A stretch of DNA of 64,000 bases from Methanocorpusculaceae archaeon UBA425 (lineage in GTDB: Archaea; Halobacteriota; Methanomicrobia; Methanomicrobiales; Methanocorpusculaceae), in assembly GCA_002506085.1 (NCBI GenBank), contig DAWV01000026.1, positions 91,373 through 155,372 on the forward strand. The letters run 5' to 3'. Below the pieces are notes generated by a model. That model searched no databases. It was given only the letters and a program-made list of their open reading frames with translations, and was not told where the DNA came from. Shown one piece after another: positions 1-7,453 of the stretch. The stretch's first letter is position 1; every line of letters starts with the position of its first letter. A program made the translations under genes and the position numbers.

Positions 1-485
1 AGGTCCATGATTTCGTTTGTTTTCTCAACTACATAGCAGATGTATTCTACAGGAATCCCTCCTGCACGCAGTATATCATCCGCAAGTTTCGGATAGGTAT
101 TTCCCGCACGCGGAATGCCGATTTTCTTTCCGTGAATCCATTTGCCAAGATACAGGACAAGGTCTTTTGAGTAGAAAAACGGCAGCATTTCTGCGGCAAG
201 ACCGGTGTTGTGCAGAATTTTTGCTGTCTGTGGTCCGTTTGCAATCATTCTGACCTTGGTTGCAAGCCGCGGGTTGATACAGGCGCCAAGTTTTTCTGCG
301 ACATACGCGTTCGGGAAAAATATGGCATTGAACTCACCTCCATTTGCGGCTTTGATGAAACTTTCTATGGCCCCCATATTTTTCACTGGTTTTATGGGTG
401 AAACAACTTTTGCCTTATGGTTGTATTTCTCACAAAGGGCTGCATCTTCCAGGGTCCCAGTGTGACGGGTAATGGCAATTAACAT
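1..485 (-). CDS. hemD: Uroporphyrinogen-III synthase, 3' end cut by window edge
   Basis: This minus-strand frame starts at ATG 485-483 and stays open for 161 codons to the left edge, so the C-terminus is missing. HemD cyclises and inverts ring D of hydroxymethylbilane to give uroporphyrinogen III, the precursor of cofactor F430, sirohaem and cobamides. The two-lobed family pattern is visible: an AITRHTGTLEDA start (residues 4-14), a first-lobe segment FNAIFFPNAYVAEKLG (52-67), IANGPQTAKIL (81-91), and the linker to lobe two, KKIGIPRAGNTYPKLADDIL (120-139). The family is weakly conserved, so the call rests on this pattern rather than on catalytic residues. The gene diverges from the membrane protein gene at 540, with only 54 bases between the two starts. 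Confidence 0.78.
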   Translation of the reverse strand, partial: MLIAITRHTGTLEDAALCEKYNHKAKVVSPIKPVKNMGAIESFIKAANGGEFNAIFFPNAYVAEKLGACINPRLATKVRMIANGPQTAKILHNTGLAAEMLPFFYSKDLVLYLGKWIHGKKIGIPRAGNTYPKLADDILRAGGIPVEYICYVVEKTNEIMD

Positions 486-539
486 ATACGGAATTATTGT
501 GCAGTCTGATTTAATAGTCGTTGTGCCAAAAGCACTAGT

Positions 540-1766
540 ATGCTTGGTGTGGCGGCCGGACTTCTGGCAGGAATCGTGCTTGGAACCATCTCGGGTTTGG
601 TTCCCGGCATTCATTCGAATACTCTTGCGGGAATTGCTGCGGCGTTATCTGTTCCGTTAATACTCGTGTTCGGAATCGACGGAGTATGTGCGATGATCGT
701 TTCGATGATGATAGTTCATACGTTTGTTGACGCTGTCCCATCCACATTTCTCGGCGTTCCGGATCCGGATACCGTCCTATCGGTTCTTCCCGCACATAAG
801 TTATGTCTTCAGGGAAGCGGACAGGGAGCGGTAAGAGTCTCGGCGCTTGGCAGTCTCTGGGGTTTTATTTTGTGTCTGCCGCTTTTCGCTCTGTTCGTGC
901 TCGTTCTTCCCCTGGTTCAGGGGTATGTTGACTGGGGCATAGGTCTCGTGATTCTGCTTGCGGCAGGTCTTCTGATAGTATTCAGCAAAGCACCTGCATG
1001 GTCGTTTGCAGTGTTTATGGTGTCGGGCATTCTTGGCATATATGCGATGCGGTTTTCATATTTTTCCTTCGGGGTATTTGGCATCGGAGAGAGTCTGCTC
1101 CCGCTCCTGACAGGACTTTTCGGCATTCCTGTTCTTCTCACTTCGATGAAATCTGTAACAAAACCTGCTGCGCAGAGTTTTTCCGGACTTTTGATTTCAC
1201 CGAAACAAATTCTCAAAAATGGTATGAAAGGGGCGGCTGCCGGCGCAATTGTAGGGTGGCTTCCGGGTTTTTCCAGCGGTACGGCGAATGCTCTGCTTGC
1301 CGTCAGGCGGAGTTCGGATGTAGAAAAAACGGATCCCAGGGAGTATCTGGTCTCGACTTCTGCGGCGAACACAGCGAACGCCGTTCTGGGTCTTGCGGCT
1401 TTGTATGCGATTGGAAGGATGCGTTCGGGAGCGATGGTCACCCTTGCCTCATTTGAACTCCCTTCAATGTTTCTGCTGATTCTTGTTGCGGGAATTGCCG
1501 CTCTTGCCGGCTATTTCCTGACGGTCGGCATTTCAGTGTTCTGCCGGAGGTTTATGTGCCTGAATCAGGGGGTTCTTGCAAGGATAGTTCTGATTTTTCT
1601 GGTAGGTATGACGGTGGTTTTCTGCGGTCCCTTCGGTATTCTGATTTTGGTTCTGGCAACACTTGTGGGATTAATACCTGGAATGATTGGCATCCCCCGC
1701 ATATTTTGTATGGGGGCGATAATGCTCCCGGTAATGCTGTTTATGTTTGATATCTTAAATTTTTGA
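540..1766 (+). CDS. TctA/DUF112-family multi-spanning membrane protein
   Basis: The 408-residue protein is almost entirely hydrophobic, with about ten membrane segments. It has two glycine-rich repeats typical of the TctA/DUF112 family: GTISGLVPGIHSNTLAG near residue 15 and GWLPGFSSGTANALLA near residue 240. In bacteria TctA is the large membrane subunit of a tripartite tricarboxylate transporter. Archaeal members usually occur alone and their substrate is unknown; no binding protein or small subunit gene lies beside this one. The start ATG is 54 bases from the divergent hemD start. The 3' end overlaps the convergent dUTPase gene by 12 bases. Confidence 0.75.
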   Translation: MLGVAAGLLAGIVLGTISGLVPGIHSNTLAGIAAALSVPLILVFGIDGVCAMIVSMMIVHTFVDAVPSTFLGVPDPDTVLSVLPAHKLCLQGSGQGAVRVSALGSLWGFILCLPLFALFVLVLPLVQGYVDWGIGLVILLAAGLLIVFSKAPAWSFAVFMVSGILGIYAMRFSYFSFGVFGIGESLLPLLTGLFGIPVLLTSMKSVTKPAAQSFSGLLISPKQILKNGMKGAAAGAIVGWLPGFSSGTANALLAVRRSSDVEKTDPREYLVSTSAANTANAVLGLAALYAIGRMRSGAMVTLASFELPSMFLLILVAGIAALAGYFLTVGISVFCRRFMCLNQGVLARIVLIFLVGMTVVFCGPFGILILVLATLVGLIPGMIGIPRIFCMGAIMLPVMLFMFDILNF

Positions 1767-2186
1767 TGGAACCACGCCGTAACTGTCCTGATAATTCCCA
1801 TTGTAAGCGTTTTCTACTTTCCCCTCGACCGGGTGAATGAGCATCTGAACAACCCGCATCTCTTTTGTAACCGGGATATCCTCCGGGCCGTAGTTTGCCA
1901 TACAGAGTGTCAGGTTCCCGCGAAAACCCGGGTCAATATATCCTGCACCAAGCACGACGCCTTTCCTCCCAAAAGAGGAACGACCCCACAGCGTTGCGCA
2001 GAGGTCGTCTGGGAGGCTCACAAACTCCATCGTAGGTACAAGGGTCAGCCCTCCTTTTTTTATTATAATATCCTCTGCACTTCTGAGATCATATGATGAA
2101 GGCTGGAGGGATTCTTCGGCGAAAGGGTCGATGCCAAGTGTTCCATCTTTGATGCGTGTTCGGATTATTGATGAAGAAAGAACCAT
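1755..2186 (-). CDS. dut: dUTPase of the Dcd/Dut trimeric family (annotators may call it dCTP deaminase)
   Basis: The protein has 143 residues and the trimeric dUTPase/dCTP deaminase fold motifs: SYDLR (31-35), GRSSFGRKG (68-76), AGYIDPGFRGNLTL (81-94) and a Q114 region. The Asp of the IDPGF motif (D85) is the residue that activates water in dUTP hydrolysis. In dCTP deaminases a glutamate follows the TL of this motif; here that position is Cys95, and the following MANYG resembles the dUTPase motif. The enzyme is therefore more likely to hydrolyse dUTP to dUMP and diphosphate than to deaminate dCTP. Its short length also fits a plain dUTPase. An AT-rich TATA-like sequence about 30 bases upstream suggests a nearly leaderless mRNA. 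The 3' end overlaps the convergent TctA-like gene by 12 bases. Confidence 0.8.
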   Translation of the reverse strand: MVLSSSIIRTRIKDGTLGIDPFAEESLQPSSYDLRSAEDIIIKKGGLTLVPTMEFVSLPDDLCATLWGRSSFGRKGVVLGAGYIDPGFRGNLTLCMANYGPEDIPVTKEMRVVQMLIHPVEGKVENAYNGNYQDSYGVVPSKI

Positions 2187-2227
2187 ACAAGATAATACGC
2201 CGTAAAGACAAATATATTATTCACTCT

Positions 2228-2299
2228 GGACTTGTAGGGTAGTGGATATCCTTTCGGGCTTCGAACCCGAAGAACCGGGTTCGATCCCCGGCAGGTCCG
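2228..2299 (+). tRNA. tRNA-Arg (anticodon TCG)
   Basis: A full cloverleaf can be drawn. The acceptor stem GGACTTG (2228-2234) pairs with CAGGTCC (2292-2298), with G at position 73 (2299). The anticodon stem TCGGG/CCCGA encloses the loop CTTCGAA with anticodon TCG at 2261-2263, reading CGA codons. The T arm is CCGGG TTCGATC CCCGG. The CCA end is not encoded and no intron is seen. Confidence 0.93.
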
Positions 2300-2406
2300 T
2301 ATTTTTTTCAGGAGAGCGCATACAAAAATCCCTGTTTTCCAGTATATTTGACGTTCGGTTGGAAAATGGCCGGAATATGCGGTTAATCTCCTTTTTAAAA
2401 TCAGAA

Positions 2407-2445
2407 TATATTTAAGCAGAGGAAAGCAAAATTTAACGTGAGGTG
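2407..2445 (+). promoter_or_regulatory. mer promoter and ribosome binding site
   Basis: A TATA box, TATATTTAA, lies at 2407-2415. Transcription should begin about 25 bases downstream, near 2433. The strong Shine-Dalgarno sequence GAGGTG at 2440-2445 is nine bases before the mer ATG. Confidence 0.65.
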
Positions 2446-2454
2446 TAAAGAACT

Positions 2455-3438
2455 ATGACTTATGGAATTGAGTTTGTTCCAGGAAACGTAAATGTTAAGC
2501 AGGTAGTTAACTTCTGCAAGCTCGCAGAGAGCAAAGACATCGATTACGCTTGGATCACCAACCACTACAACAACCGCCACTGTTACCCGGTATTAGCCGC
2601 AGTAGCACAGGCAACAACCACCCTTAAGATGGGTCCGGGTATCATGAATTCATTCACTGACACTCCGGCAGCAATGGCATCCTTTGCCTGCACTCTTAAC
2701 GAGATTTCCGATGGACGTGCAACCCTCGGTATCGGTCCGGGCGACCTTTCAACCCTTCCGAAGCTGGCAATCAAGGCAGAAAAGCCGGTTGCAAGACTCG
2801 GTGAGGCAATTGACCAGATTCGCGCACTCTGCAGCGGTGCAGAGGTAAAGAAAGACGGCAAACAGTTCTTTGACTACGATGGTGCAAAACTTACCGGTGT
2901 TACTCTCCCGGGCAAGAAAGGTATTCCAATCTACGTCGGCGCACAGGGACCCAAAGTTCTTGAGCTTGCAGGACTGAAAGGCGACGGTGCACTTATTAAC
3001 GCATCTAACCCGAAAGACTTCGCAGTTGCAATCCCAATTATCAAAGCCGCATGCGACTCAATTGGTAAGAAAGGATTCGATGTCGGAGCATACACTGCAC
3101 TTTCAATCGATAAAGATGAGAAGAAAGCAAAGAAGGCAGCAAAGATTGTTGCAGCATTCATTGCATCCGGATCACCCGAATCACTTCTCCTGCGCCACGG
3201 TCTTGACCTCGCAAATGTCGCCAAGATTAAAGACGCACTTTCACGCTTTGACTTCGGTGCAGTCGGCGGACTTGTAACTGACAAAGAAATTGAAGCATTC
3301 ACTATCTGCGGTACCCCGGACACTATCCGCCAGAAGTGTGATGATCTTACGAAAGCAGGCGTTACTCAGATTATCTTCGGTTCCCCACTTGGACCCGACA
3401 TGACGAACTCAATCCGCCTCCTTGGCAAGATTATGTAA
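2455..3438 (+). CDS. mer: F420-dependent 5,10-methylenetetrahydromethanopterin reductase
   Basis: Mer reduces methylene-H4MPT to methyl-H4MPT with reduced F420, the fifth step of methanogenesis from CO2, in the cytoplasm. The 327-residue protein has the bacterial-luciferase-like TIM barrel of the family. It opens with YGIEFVPG and carries AWITNHYNNRHCYPVLA near residue 33, the F420-binding region GPGIMNSFTDTPAAMASF near 60, and TLGIGPGDLSTL near 90. Its length is the family norm. The start is fixed by GAGGTG nine bases upstream. It stands alone, with its own promoter and terminator, between tRNA-Arg and pdxS. Codon use is strongly biased toward one set of codons, as expected for an abundant enzyme. 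Confidence 0.97.
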   Translation: MTYGIEFVPGNVNVKQVVNFCKLAESKDIDYAWITNHYNNRHCYPVLAAVAQATTTLKMGPGIMNSFTDTPAAMASFACTLNEISDGRATLGIGPGDLSTLPKLAIKAEKPVARLGEAIDQIRALCSGAEVKKDGKQFFDYDGAKLTGVTLPGKKGIPIYVGAQGPKVLELAGLKGDGALINASNPKDFAVAIPIIKAACDSIGKKGFDVGAYTALSIDKDEKKAKKAAKIVAAFIASGSPESLLLRHGLDLANVAKIKDALSRFDFGAVGGLVTDKEIEAFTICGTPDTIRQKCDDLTKAGVTQIIFGSPLGPDMTNSIRLLGKIM

Positions 3439-3440
3439 AT

Positions 3441-3480
3441 TCGGTACAACCGATTTTACCAATTTTTTTTGATTGCTTTT
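3441..3480 (+). terminator. mer terminator
   Basis: The hairpin TCGGT (3441-3445)/ACCGA (3449-3453) follows the mer stop codon directly. It is followed by TTTT and then a run of eight T, as in archaeal intrinsic termination. Confidence 0.55.
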
Positions 3481-3533
3481 GTTTCGTCCCCGTTTTTTCT
3501 TCATCATTCAAAACCCTGATATAACGTCAGTGG

Positions 3534-3545
3534 TATATTAAATAA
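3534..3545 (+). promoter_or_regulatory. TATA box of pdxST
   Basis: TATATTAAATAA lies 64 bases before the pdxS start, in the only AT-rich stretch upstream. It predicts a leader of about 45 bases. Confidence 0.5.
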
Positions 3546-3608
3546 GGCATCCTGATTCCAGGTTGACCTCCTTTCAAAGGATAGAAATCATACTATACGT
3601 GAGTAATC

Positions 3609-4484
3609 ATGACAGAAAACCGTTCAAAACTTAATAAAGAACTTGCACAGATGCTGAAAGGAGGGGTGATTATGGACGTCACTTCGCCTGCGCAGGCTAA
3701 AATCGCAGAGGATGCAGGAGCCTGTGCGGTTATGGCTCTCGAGCGTATCCCTGCCGACATTCGTGCCGCTGGCGGTGTATCCCGTATGAGCGACCCGCAG
3801 ATGATAAAAGGAATCCAGAAAGCAGTCTCAATTCCGGTTATGGCAAAGGTCCGTATCGGTCACTTTGTTGAAGCCCAGATTCTTGAGGCAATCGATATTG
3901 ATTATATCGATGAAAGTGAAGTTCTTTCTCCGGCAGATGACCTTAATCACATTGATAAAACCAAGTTCAATGTTCCTTTTGTCTGCGGAGCCCGTGATCT
4001 TGGCGAAGCTCTCCGTCGTGTTGCAGAGGGTGCAACAATGATCAGAACGAAAGGCGAGGCAGGCACTGGTGATATCGTTCAGGCTGTTCATCATATGCGG
4101 ACGATGAATGGTGAGATTCGCCGCATTGTCAGTCTTCGTGAGGATGAGCTTTATGTTGCCGCAAAGAATCTGCAGGTGCCGTTAAATCTCCTTCAGTTTG
4201 TTCACGAAAATGGCAAACTTCCGGTGGTCAACTTTGCAGCAGGGGGTATCGCAACTCCGGCAGATGCCGCACTTATGATGCAGCTTGGTGCTGAGGGTGT
4301 CTTTGTCGGTTCAGGTATTTTCAAATCCGGCAATCCGGCTAAACGTGCAGATGCAATAGTTAAGGCCGTCACAAACTACAATAACCCCGTCATGCTTGCC
4401 AAACTCTCTGAAGATCTCGGTGAGGCGATGGTTGGTATCAATGCTGATGAAATTTCCATTCTGATGGCGGAACGGGGAAAATAA
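3609..4484 (+). CDS. pdxS: Pyridoxal 5'-phosphate synthase, lyase subunit
   Basis: PdxS builds pyridoxal phosphate from ribose 5-phosphate, glyceraldehyde 3-phosphate and ammonia supplied by PdxT. The protein has 291 residues, the normal length. D23 in IMDVTSPAQA, the Schiff-base lysine K80 in PVMAKVRIGHFVEA, and the second lysine K148 in IRTKGEAGTGD are all present. The phosphate-binding segment FAAGGIATPADAALMM is in the C-terminal third. pdxT begins four bases after the stop codon, so the two subunits are co-transcribed. Confidence 0.97.
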   Translation: MTENRSKLNKELAQMLKGGVIMDVTSPAQAKIAEDAGACAVMALERIPADIRAAGGVSRMSDPQMIKGIQKAVSIPVMAKVRIGHFVEAQILEAIDIDYIDESEVLSPADDLNHIDKTKFNVPFVCGARDLGEALRRVAEGATMIRTKGEAGTGDIVQAVHHMRTMNGEIRRIVSLREDELYVAAKNLQVPLNLLQFVHENGKLPVVNFAAGGIATPADAALMMQLGAEGVFVGSGIFKSGNPAKRADAIVKAVTNYNNPVMLAKLSEDLGEAMVGINADEISILMAERGK

Positions 4485-4488
4485 CTAC

Positions 4489-5058
4489 ATGAGAATCGGT
4501 GTTCTGGCACTTCAGGGTGCGTTCATCGAACACATCAGGATGCTGAATAATCTGGGCGCAGAAGCATTTGAGATACGAAATTCTCTCGACCTCCTGGAGA
4601 AACCTGATGGTCTGGTCTTTCCCGGAGGGGAGAGCACTGTCATGTCGAAGCTTCTATCAGACCTCGGTCTATTTGAGAAGCTTCGCTCACTCATAATATC
4701 AGGCACACCCGTGATGGGTACTTGTGCAGGTTTGATTCTTCTTGCAAAAAATGTTGAGGGGGGGGTTCCGTCTATTGCAACGATGGATATTACTGCAGTC
4801 AGAAATGCCTACGGTCGTCAGCTTGGAAGTTTTGAAACTGTTGCGCCATTTGCAGATGCGGGTAATATTCCTATGACGTTTATACGTGCCCCGGTGATTT
4901 CCAACCTGGGAAAAAATGTCAGAGTCCTTGCTGAAGTCGATGGTAAAATTGTTGCCGTTCGCGAAGAAAATCAACTGGCATTATCCTTCCATCCGGAACT
5001 GGGTCAGGATACGACGGTCCATACGTATTTCCTGAATATGGTTTCCGGCACCATCTGA
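4489..5058 (+). CDS. pdxT: Pyridoxal 5'-phosphate synthase, glutaminase subunit
   Basis: PdxT hydrolyses glutamine and channels the ammonia to PdxS. The 189-residue class-I amidotransferase shows the complete triad: Cys79 in VMGTCAGL, and His168 and Glu170 in SFHPELG. The oxyanion segment PGGEST is near residue 45. The gene follows pdxS by four bases. The downstream 116 bases hold T-rich sequence and a GAGG/CCTC stem that could end both this transcript and the convergent mtd transcript. Confidence 0.96.
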   Translation: MRIGVLALQGAFIEHIRMLNNLGAEAFEIRNSLDLLEKPDGLVFPGGESTVMSKLLSDLGLFEKLRSLIISGTPVMGTCAGLILLAKNVEGGVPSIATMDITAVRNAYGRQLGSFETVAPFADAGNIPMTFIRAPVISNLGKNVRVLAEVDGKIVAVREENQLALSFHPELGQDTTVHTYFLNMVSGTI

Positions 5059-5174
5059 ACTTTTTTACCTATTTTTCAGCACGTTACCGTGTTGTGTTTT
5101 GTCATTAATACAGAGGTGAGGTGATTCCCCCGCCTCCGCATCCAAAAAGAAAAAGGTAAAATTTGGAAGTATAA

Positions 5175-6017
5175 TTACTCAGGTTTGCTGATAAGAGCAA
5201 CTTTGGATACAATCTGACCGGTCTTCTTGTGTGGCTTGCGGATAACGCCGTCGCATCCCTTCTCAAGTTCACGTGCCTGGTCACAAAGGTTTGCTGCTGC
5301 ACGCATCATTTCGTGTGCGGATGCAACGATTGGCAGATAGTCGGTCCACTCTTTGGTCATGAAACAGCCTTTGACGTTGACGCCTGCGACTGCCTGAGCG
5401 ATTTCGTATGCTGCACGTGCTTTTGCCTGTGCATAGGGGTTTGTGAATTCGCCCTTGGTTGCGTTGTCAGCGTTCAGGACAAGTTTCGGGAGAACGACTT
5501 CTGCGCCTTTCTTTCCTTCTTTGATCTGATCAGTGACTTTGTCGAGTTCAGTCTGGAGTTTGCGGAATGCACCAGTAAGTGCAAGGACTTTCACGAGGTT
5601 GCCGTTGTAGTCTGCCATCTCGACTGGGTCGAGGAATTCACGGCGGGCACCAATCATTGCGTCTGCTTTGACGATGATGTAGCCTACACCGGCTGCCTTG
5701 AGTGCTTCCCAGCCTTCTTTCTTGGTTGTGACATCATCAGTGATGACGATAACCGGAATGCCTGCTGCTTTGAGGTCTTCACGTGCACTGACTGGTCCTT
5801 CGAGAACTCCATTCGGGGAAACAACAATTGCATAGTCGGGTTGCCATGCTTTCAGGTTTGAAACAACACGGTCAACGTCTTCCTTCTGCAGTTTGGTTCC
5901 GGAAGTTGCCATGAATGTCATCATGTCTTCGCGGTCTGCACGCTCATCTAAAAGCAACTCTGCCATAACACCGGATGCGATGTTACCGAGTTTTGCAACT
6001 CCTACCTTAACTACCAT
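5175..6017 (-). CDS. mtd: F420-dependent methylenetetrahydromethanopterin dehydrogenase
   Basis: Mtd reversibly oxidises methylene-H4MPT to methenyl-H4MPT with F420 in the CO2-reduction pathway. From ATG 6017 the protein has 280 residues and begins with the family signature VVKVGVAKLGNIASGV, followed by MAELLLDERADREDM. An in-frame ATG 18 bases further upstream exists, but its codons contain the ribosome binding site AGAGGTG that serves ATG 6017, so the shorter form is chosen. The gene is divergent from tfx and convergent with pdxT. It has no catalytic residues in the usual sense; binding depends on the trimer. Confidence 0.97.
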   Translation of the reverse strand: MVVKVGVAKLGNIASGVMAELLLDERADREDMMTFMATSGTKLQKEDVDRVVSNLKAWQPDYAIVVSPNGVLEGPVSAREDLKAAGIPVIVITDDVTTKKEGWEALKAAGVGYIIVKADAMIGARREFLDPVEMADYNGNLVKVLALTGAFRKLQTELDKVTDQIKEGKKGAEVVLPKLVLNADNATKGEFTNPYAQAKARAAYEIAQAVAGVNVKGCFMTKEWTDYLPIVASAHEMMRAAANLCDQARELEKGCDGVIRKPHKKTGQIVSKVALISKPE

Positions 6018-6029
6018 ATTTGATACACC

Positions 6030-6079
6030 TCTCATTTCTAAATGAGAACATCAATTTATCGACGAGAATCAATATAAGG
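6030..6079 (-). promoter_or_regulatory. mtd promoter
   Basis: On the minus strand, TTATATT (plus-strand aatataa, 6071-6077) is a TATA box. It predicts a start near 6049 and a leader of about 32 bases that carries the AGAGGTG ribosome binding site. Confidence 0.6.
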
Positions 6080-6275
6080 TTTGTGAAAGATACTCTCTGA
6101 AAACGAAAAAACCGCAATTTCAGTATCATCCCATCTATTGGAATGGTAATTGCAGTTATTTCAGATAAGACATATGCCCTGTGTATTCAGAACATCATGT
6201 TCCATCTATATTTCAAGGGCATTTTTGCATTCTCCTGCCGGCTTTCTCTGCGCGGAAAAGTAAAGTCAAAATCTA

Positions 6276-6307
6276 TTAACATAAATGTTAAACCAAATCA
6301 TTTATAG
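6276..6307 (+). promoter_or_regulatory. tfx promoter with perfect inverted repeat (possible operator)
   Basis: The inverted repeat TTAACAT-aa-ATGTTAA (6276-6291) ends ten bases before a TATA box, TTTATAG (6301-6307). Transcription would start close to the tfx ATG (6331), giving a leaderless mRNA. The position just upstream of the TATA box suits an operator. Binding by Tfx itself is inference. Confidence 0.45.
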
Positions 6308-6330
6308 TTAATTAGGTTGAATTAATATCC

Positions 6331-6735
6331 ATGAAAGATACACTCCTTACTGACCGTCAGAAGGAAGTCATTCGATACCGCAAACAAGGCATGACTCAAC
6401 AGCAGATTGCTGACCGCCTCGGGACCTCCAAAGCAAATATCTGTACTATTGAAAAATCCGCCAATGAAAATATCCGGCGGGCAAAGGATACGTTAGAGTT
6501 CTTATACACCCTTGATGCAACCGAACTGTGTATTCTTCCTGAGGGTACTGACCTTATGGAGGCTCCGAAAATCATCTACGTGGCCGCGGCCCCGCTTAAT
6601 ATTAAAATCCGTTATGATACACTTGCCTTAATCAATCGGATTTCAACCAGCATGCCGGAAAAGATTAAAGGCAGACATGTCAAAGAGGACATCATCGTCT
6701 ATCTGAATAACGACGGGGATTTATATTTCGGCTGA
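6331..6735 (+). CDS. tfx: Tfx-family DNA-binding transcriptional regulator
   Basis: The 134-residue protein has an N-terminal helix-turn-helix, LTDRQKEVIRYRKQGMTQQQ followed by IADRLGTSKANICTIE (residues 5-41). A C-terminal acidic domain ends in IIVYLNNDGDLYFG. This is the architecture of Tfx, which in Methanothermobacter binds near the molybdenum formylmethanofuran dehydrogenase (fmdECB) operon. No formylmethanofuran dehydrogenase gene is visible in this window, so the target here is unknown. It is divergent from mtd, with 313 bases between the two starts, and a palindrome next to its own promoter may allow autoregulation. Confidence 0.88.
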   Translation: MKDTLLTDRQKEVIRYRKQGMTQQQIADRLGTSKANICTIEKSANENIRRAKDTLEFLYTLDATELCILPEGTDLMEAPKIIYVAAAPLNIKIRYDTLALINRISTSMPEKIKGRHVKEDIIVYLNNDGDLYFG

Positions 6736-6836
6736 GTCTTCAAAATTTTCAACCTCCTTTTTCCAGAATAAGTTTCATGCAGATTCTCCTCGCCAGTCTC
6801 TCGATATCATATATGGGCGGATACTCCATACAACAA

Positions 6837-6844
6837 TTTATATT
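6837..6844 (+). promoter_or_regulatory. TATA box of the structured RNA region
   Basis: TTTATATT at 6837-6844 lies about 25 bases before the first strong hairpin (6867). It is a reasonable promoter for the hairpin-rich region that follows. The bases from 6736 to 6836 hold T-rich sequence after tfx and nothing else recognised. Confidence 0.45.
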
Positions 6845-6862
6845 CTATCTAATCCTATAATT

Positions 6863-7434
6863 GAGGAGCCTTCAAAAGGCTGATATCAGCAAAATCTGCT
6901 GAATGAGGATATCCCGTTGGTACGAAACATCTGCGATTTCGCGTTTGTTTCGTAATTGTGTAACTCTGAGCGAGTAATTTCGCGGCAGAAGTTAAGACCT
7001 ATGATAGGTCTGATTAGATGCGCCGGGCGAACGTCATTATGATGTGCCCATTCCTGGACGTCAGGAAGCGTGTCGGAAGTCAGGTTCTCTTCCGTGAGAC
7101 TTGGAAACCGCAGTCAATACTGCAAATCGGGTAAATGAACAGATAAGACGTTATCGTGTTCATAATCGGATATCCCACAAGGATTATCAATTGCATGCAA
7201 GGCAAAACTTTGCGTGCCTCCACACGTGCAATGAACGTGTGCTGAACTCCCGTCTTTCCGTCCAATGTGTAACTCTCCCGTGTTTATTTCACGGGTGTGT
7301 AGAACACAGAGACCGACAAAAATGCGTCCCGCGGGTCGATTCCTATTCAATTCAGGAAGCCGGCGGTGAAAGAACGGCTGTCATATTGATGACAACCACA
7401 GCAGACGTCTTCCTTGTTTAAATCAAGAGAAGAC
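6863..7434 (+). ncRNA. Candidate large structured RNA or long leader upstream of rpl3
   Basis: No reading frame here looks coding, yet about 570 bases are tiled with local stems. Examples: AGCCTT/AAGGCT (6867-6881), TACGAAACA/TGTTTCGTA (6921-6954), AGACCTA/TAGGTCT (6995-7011), GGGC+ACGTC/GATGT+GCCC (7025-7049), TTCCTG/CAGGAA (7051-7067), CGGAAG/CTTCCG (7074-7094), GCAGT/ACTGC (7110-7123), GCATGCAAGG/CTTTGCGTGC (7193-7217), CACACGT/ACGTGTG (7221-7241), CCCGTG/CACGGG (7277-7295), AGCCG/CGGCT (7358-7379), TGTCAT/ATGACA (7379-7394) and GTCTTC+CTTG/CAAG+GAAGAC (7407-7434). Two sequence words repeat in order inside it. It lacks the conserved segments of RNase P RNA, SRP 7S RNA and rRNA. It may be an independent RNA or the 5' leader of the ribosomal operon. 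The strand is inferred from the TATA box and from G-U pairs. Confidence 0.6.
7407..7434 (+). promoter_or_regulatory. Terminator-like hairpin overlapping a possible rpl3 TATA box
   Basis: A ten-pair stem (7407-7416 with 7424-7434, one bulged A) has the loop TTTAAAT at 7417-7423. TTTAAAT could itself be a TATA box for rpl3, since it is 31 bases before the ATG. It could equally be the end hairpin of the structured RNA. The ribosome binding site before rpl3 (GGATGA, 7441-7446) is weak. Confidence 0.35.
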
Positions 7435-7453
7435 ATTACAGGATGATTAATAA

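Noticed and set aside
917..1441. 174-codon frame on the minus strand opposite the TctA-like gene
   Set aside because: It is the antisense of a membrane protein gene. The composition (Arg, Pro, Thr rich) is typical of a shadow frame.
5229..5861. 210-codon plus-strand frame opposite mtd
   Set aside because: Extreme Cys and Phe content shows it to be a shadow of mtd.
7101..7421. Small protein genes inside the structured region
   Set aside because: Frames on both strands overlap the hairpins, lack ribosome binding sites and match no family.
6863..7434. RNase P RNA, SRP 7S RNA, rRNA fragment or group II intron
   Set aside because: The GAAGTTAAGAC at 6988 recalls 5S rRNA but the rest does not align. 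The GAGGAAAGUC segment of RNase P RNA, the SRP S-domain loops and an intron domain V are absent.
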